NCBI GenBank assembly: GCA_037976565.1
Contig: CP137666.1
Coordinates: 60,944,605-61,008,604, forward strand
Length of the DNA stretch: 64,000 nucleotides
Direction of reading: 5' to 3'
Source: Mesocentrotus franciscanus
Lineage: Eukaryota; Echinodermata; Echinoidea; Camarodonta; Strongylocentrotidae
The stretch's first letter is position 1; each line of letters starts with the position of its first letter. The translations under genes were made by a program, and so were the position numbers. This document shows, in pieces, positions 60,381 to 64,000 of the stretch. Below the pieces are notes generated by a model. It did no database searches and was not told the DNA's origin. It worked only from the letters and a program-made list of their open reading frames with translations.

Positions 60381-61643
60381 CACGTAGAACTTTTACCATT
60401 CCGCGATGTACAGTGAGTTTACGCGCTCTTATTCTTATTGGCTGATACGCTAAGTGGCATCGAATTTAAGTGAGAGAGAGCCTACTTAAGTCGCGCTTAA
60501 GTTAAGCGCGACTTAAGTTCAATGGCAAAGTCAATACGAAATATTACGTCGCACCACAGAGATTTTGACATGATGCGCAGGTGACGCATTTCACACATAG
60601 GTGACGCACACACGAAATTGCACACACATAAAATAGAAAAATCAAAGAACTTGCAAGTTTGTACCTTAAATATGACGAAAATGAGAATTTTTCAAACTTA
60701 AGACTTAGTTAAGTAAGACTTAAAACTTAAGTCAAATACTTAACTTTTCAAGGACGCTGATAAAATTGTAACAAATAGAAGATTTGACTGAAATATTATA
60801 ATTTTGGTATCGATAAAAACGGAAAATCGCAAGCCATCTCACGTAGAACTTTAGCTTACATTTAGCGCATGCACAGAACGTTCATCCAATCTCAGCCTCA
60901 TTTTCGTAATTTGGCGCCTGGCCGAGCCGACATGGGCCCTTTAGATTGGCTATCGCTGGCTCCCATGGGCTCTATGTTATAAGACATTAGTGCGAGGAGC
61001 TAGCTTGCGATTTTCCGTTTTTGCCGATACCAAAATTATGATATTCCAGTCAAATCTTCTATTTGTTACAATTTTTTCAGTGTCCTTGAAAAGTTAAGTA
61101 TTTCACTTAAGTTTAAGACTTACTTAAGTAAGTCTTAAGTTTTAAAAATTCTCATTTTCGTTATATTTAAGGTACAAACTGGAAATTTATTCTGAAATCT
61201 TCGTTGGTTTTTCTATTTTATGTGTGTGCAATTTTGTGTGTGCGTCACCTATGTGTGAAGTGCGTCACCTGTTTAAAGCACGTCATGTCAAAATCTCCAT
61301 GGTGTGATGTAATATTTCGTATTGACTTTGCCATTGAACTTAAGTCGCACTTATGTCGCGCTTAAGTTAAGTAGGCCCTCTCTCACTTAAATTCGAAACA
61401 GCTGGAGCGTATCGGCCAATCAGAGCGCGTAAACTCACTGTACATGGCACAACGGCAATAGTTCTACGTGCATCTCCTCGCACTAATGTCTTATAACATA
61501 GAGCCTATGGGAGCCAGCGATAGCCAATCTAAAGGGCCCATGTCGGCTCGGCTAGGTGCCAAATTACGAAAATGAGCTGAGACGGGAGGAACCTAATGCA
61601 CATGCGCTGGCTGTATCGCCGATGTAAGCTAAAGTTCTACGTG
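60381..61643. mobile_element. Outer copy of a ~630-bp DNA transposon, split by itself
   Basis: The outer element starts CACGTAGAACTTTTACC and ends with GTTCTACGTG, and is flanked by CATCG at 60,376-60,380 and 61,644-61,648. It consists of 60,381-60,839 plus 61,476-61,643 (627 bp) and is the reverse complement of the inner copy. It has no coding capacity. CAC termini with a 5-bp target duplication recall Transib/RAG-type transposons (TIRs starting CAC, 5-bp duplications), which is inference from these two traits only. Confidence 0.85.
60840..61470. mobile_element. Inner copy of the same transposon, opposite orientation
   Basis: This 631-bp copy begins CACGTAGAACTTTAGC and ends AGTTCTACGTG, flanked by CATCT at 60,835-60,839 and 61,471-61,475. 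The outer copy's uninterrupted sequence at the site can be read from the inner copy (GCAAG....CTCCTCGCACTAATG), confirming a clean insertion. Internal words CTTAAGTCGCGCTTAAG form extra hairpins. Confidence 0.88.
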
Positions 61644-61648
61644 CATCG

Positions 61649-62084
61649 GTAAGTTGAAAAATTTGTATTTTACTATTTAGGTGTCATCAATTGTCACTAA
61701 AGTACCGATTTTCAGTGAAATCAGTTGAGTTTTGTACAGTGGGGTTTGAAATGTTGAGAATCAATAGCACAGCTTTTAATACACAACCTGGATAGTAATG
61801 CAGCTACGTCAGTATTATGTGTGTATAATCTATAGGTCTATTCTAAACAATAACTTAGTAGCCATCATCTATTTCCAGCTCACACATAATTGCACTTGTG
61901 GGACCGAGCTCAACAGATCCGATAATGCGAGTCATTTCTCTCTGCCAGATTTCACATATTGTTCACCTTTAATTGAATGATTTAACACTGCTACAATAAA
62001 TGCGCAGGCTTAACTTTCAAGACCTTGTGTCTAATAACCGAAAAGGGAATTACTTACTCCTGAAAAATCGTGCAATTTGCTTAC
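61649..62084. other. Non-coding stretch within the probable MRPS33 5' intron
   Basis: A 60-codon frame (61,798-61,980) has no supporting features. Nothing else is seen. Confidence 0.4.
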
Positions 62085-62165
62085 CTGAAGTGCTGAATCT
62101 CTGAAGCTGAAAGAATGATGAATAGTAATTTTCCGTAGATGGCGCTCGACTTCCATCGCAGACAG
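62085..62165 (-). other. Candidate untranslated first exon / promoter edge of MRPS33
   Basis: The minus-strand donor CTTCAG/GTAAGC ends this candidate exon. A TAGATGGCGCTC word (62,136-62,147, plus strand) resembles a YY1 motif, common at starts of housekeeping genes. The 5' limit is approximate. Confidence 0.3.
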
Positions 62166-62206
62166 CATGTATGCATGCATGTACGTGTATAAAGAAGCAT
62201 TATTTG

Positions 62207-62253
62207 CATAGAGATATATATTTAATAAGGCTTATTAAATATATATCTCTATG
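62207..62253. repeat. Perfect 47-bp AT-rich palindrome
   Basis: Bases 62,207-62,229 are the exact reverse complement of 62,231-62,253, separated by a single G (arm: CATAGAGATATATATTTAAT plus AAG). It can extrude as a cruciform. Confidence 0.85.
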
Positions 62254-62353
62254 ATTATTTGGCTCTAAAATGCAATTTTTCAATATTTCAAACTTTAAAA
62301 AATTCTCGCATGACCGCTACGCTCCCACGCCAAATCAAAGGAAGCAATATTTG

Positions 62354-63222
62354 TTAAAGCCCAAGTCCACTCCAAAAATAACTTACTTTCAATAGAACCA
62401 GAAAAATCAGTCAAACCAATCAAAAAAAGTTTGAGCAAAATCGGATAACTAATAAGAAAGTTATGAATTTTTAATGACATGAAAAACTTTGAAAATCACT
62501 ACACAAATTGGCAACTCACTCATGAGTCTGTGACGTATGGTCCTCACTATCCACTAATTATTTTCTTTATATTGATAATATAAATTTCCTATTTTCACTC
62601 TAAGAATCTTATTTCTTCACATCAGCATCCAAGTTAGATTGATAGTAATATATTTTTGTGTGGATGCACAAATAAAGAGTAATTTTTGTCCAGTTAAATC
62701 ATGAAAAATTGAATTTTGATAAACTATTTATATAAAAATCAATAATTATGAAATACAATATTCAGAAAATAGTATCAATTCTTCAAAATTCTTAAAAGTT
62801 TTTGGGAAATGTCATGCACGCAATATGATACAAATCATATAACCTGGGCAAAGGCATGGGGAAATCAAGTTTTGGGTGATAAAAAGGGAAATTAATGGGA
62901 TTAAACTATATAAAGCAATTGATAAGTTGTGAGGACATGACGTCACAAACTGATAACCATCTTGGCAAGTTTTGTTGTGATTCTCATTGTTCCATAGTTT
63001 TACATACTTTTTCAAAAATTCATAACTTTCTTATTATATATAATAATCTCCAAGTTTGGAAGCGCTTAGTGATTGTAATAAGCGCTATATAAAAACTGAG
63101 TATTATTATTATTATTATTATTATTAGTTATCCGATTTTGCTCAAACTTTTTTTGTTTGGTTTGTCTGATTTTTTTGCTTTTATTGAAAGTTAGTTATTT
63201 TTGGAGTGAACTTGCCCTTTAA
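62354..63222. mobile_element. TTAA-flanked long-TIR MITE, copy B
   Basis: TTAA lies at 62,354-62,357 and 63,219-63,222. It is the counterpart of 7,271-8,447 in inverted orientation, without the Helitron-like insertion, and so supplies the empty site. A short retroposon (63,037-63,117) interrupts its right terminal repeat. Confidence 0.85.
63037..63117 (+). repeat. Short retroposon tail with (ATT)n
   Basis: The segment TTTGGAAGCGCTTAGTGATT ... AAGCGCTATATAAA followed by (ATT)n is a 3' tail style of invertebrate SINEs/LINEs. It is bracketed by TTATTA; removing it restores the MITE terminus seen at 7.37 kb and 8.35 kb. Confidence 0.65.
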
Positions 63223-63514
63223 ACATTATAAACCATTAACGGCCAAAAGGCCTCCGAAGTTGGGATTGGGGCAGATGTTGTTAAGTAGAACAAGCCCTTA
63301 TGTAATTTGCCCTACCTAGCAACAATTAATGTATGCAATTCGCATTCTGTCTACTGAAATACAATTATTCGTAACATCAGGTGAATGACATAATTTGTAA
63401 CGAAGCACTTAGAAAAGATGAATGCATTACATTTGATTACATTACGAAAATGGTCCATTTGTGGGAATGGTGCATGCCATGGGTGAGTGCGCGCACGCAC
63501 TCAAAAGGTTTTTT

Positions 63515-63861
63515 TTTTTATAACGACTAGCCTTTTTTCTTCTTTGGTAATAACATACATAAAAATGAGCTGTAAAGGGTATATGAGCATTTGTTTATAC
63601 ATCAATAGCCCACTTCTTGTAATGGCCAAAATTAAATTGATTGAATCTTTGCGCAGCACAAAACGTACGACCATTCGGTCATACTTACTGTATTGGTATC
63701 ACTTAAGTCGATTCGACAACTAATAGTCTTTATTTTCCAACTTAAAGACATTTTCAAGCCCCCCTTTTTTGGGGGAGGGGGTTCTAAATTAGTATTATCT
63801 TTCAAATGCCGTTGGAATTTAACCTTTTCATTTTTTGGCCTTCAAATGGGACAAAGTACCT
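63515..63861 (-). mobile_element. Truncated third copy of the AGGTACTATGTCCC MITE
   Basis: It matches the first two thirds of 18,614-19,141 in reverse orientation. The intact end abuts TTAA (63,862-63,865); the other end is lost near 63,515. Divergence is greater than between copies 1 and 2. Confidence 0.75.
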
Positions 63862-63865
63862 TTAA

Positions 63866-64000
63866 AAAGAAGTAGAAAGAAAAAGAGAGAGGAAGAAAGA
63901 ATAGTGACCTGCCAGTGTCACAAAATAATGAGGTATCAAAATATGCTCATCTGACCGTGATTAAATGCCTAATTAAACCCCTGAGCTTCCAGGGGCTCTG
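63866..64000. other. Window edge, non-coding
   Basis: Purine-rich then ordinary sequence; nothing is supported. Confidence 0.4.

Larger units (their letters stand above)
59707..62084 (-). other. Probable 5' UTR intron of MRPS33
   Basis: Bounded by the acceptor at 59,707 and a consensus donor (CTTCAG/GTAAGC) at 62,085/62,084 on the minus strand. Both sites are seen; their pairing is inference. It contains the nested transposon pair at 60,381-61,643. Confidence 0.4.

Overview
The window looks like nuclear DNA from a marine deuterostome, most likely an echinoderm such as a sea urchin. It is AT-rich and dense with small non-autonomous transposons, and its genes are split by GT/AG introns. The two genes that can be named are nuclear-encoded mitochondrial ribosomal proteins. 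There is no bacterial operon, phage or CRISPR architecture. The echinoderm call rests on repeat style and protein similarity judged by eye, not on a search.

Layout. About 1-46,350 is a gene-poor, repeat-packed region, probably the large downstream intron(s) of a minus-strand gene plus intergenic DNA. It holds at least four TTAA-flanked MITE families, a TWA-flanked MITE family (copies near 4.0, 8.8-9.8, 23.8 and 33.1 kb), a Helitron-like insertion whose empty site is readable in a paralogous repeat at 62.5 kb, a minisatellite array at 33.7-34.4 kb, a tRNA-derived SINE, a LINE reverse-transcriptase scrap caught inside a MITE, and many microsatellites. Two weak exon candidates (12.4-12.6 and 27.4-27.5 kb) and one possible conserved non-coding block (30.75-31.04 kb) stand out from this background.

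From 46.3 to 56.5 kb lies the genic core. A minus-strand gene of unknown function has its first coding exon at 46,355-46,796 and a probable untranslated first exon at about 51,422-51,540. It appears to share a divergent promoter, with a perfect GABP/NRF-2 (ETS) site, with MRPS25 on the plus strand. MRPS25 (mS25) is complete in four exons (51,665-55,954; 187 aa). The promoter island is bracketed by two inverted copies of a ~0.6 kb repeat. The left copy is split by a ~2.7 kb insertion carrying a frameshifted TatD-family (TATDN2-like) nuclease.

From 56.5 to 64 kb, MRPS33 (mS33) lies on the minus strand (exons 59,647-59,439 and 58,968-58,863; 104 aa), convergent with MRPS25. Its probable 5' UTR intron contains a transposon inserted into a second copy of itself, with both target-site duplications intact (60,376-61,648). 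The right edge is again MITE-rich.

mS25 and mS33 are both structural proteins of the mitochondrial small ribosomal subunit, so the two named genes serve one complex. The rest of the window is mainly a record of transposon activity, including two independent nested self-insertions.
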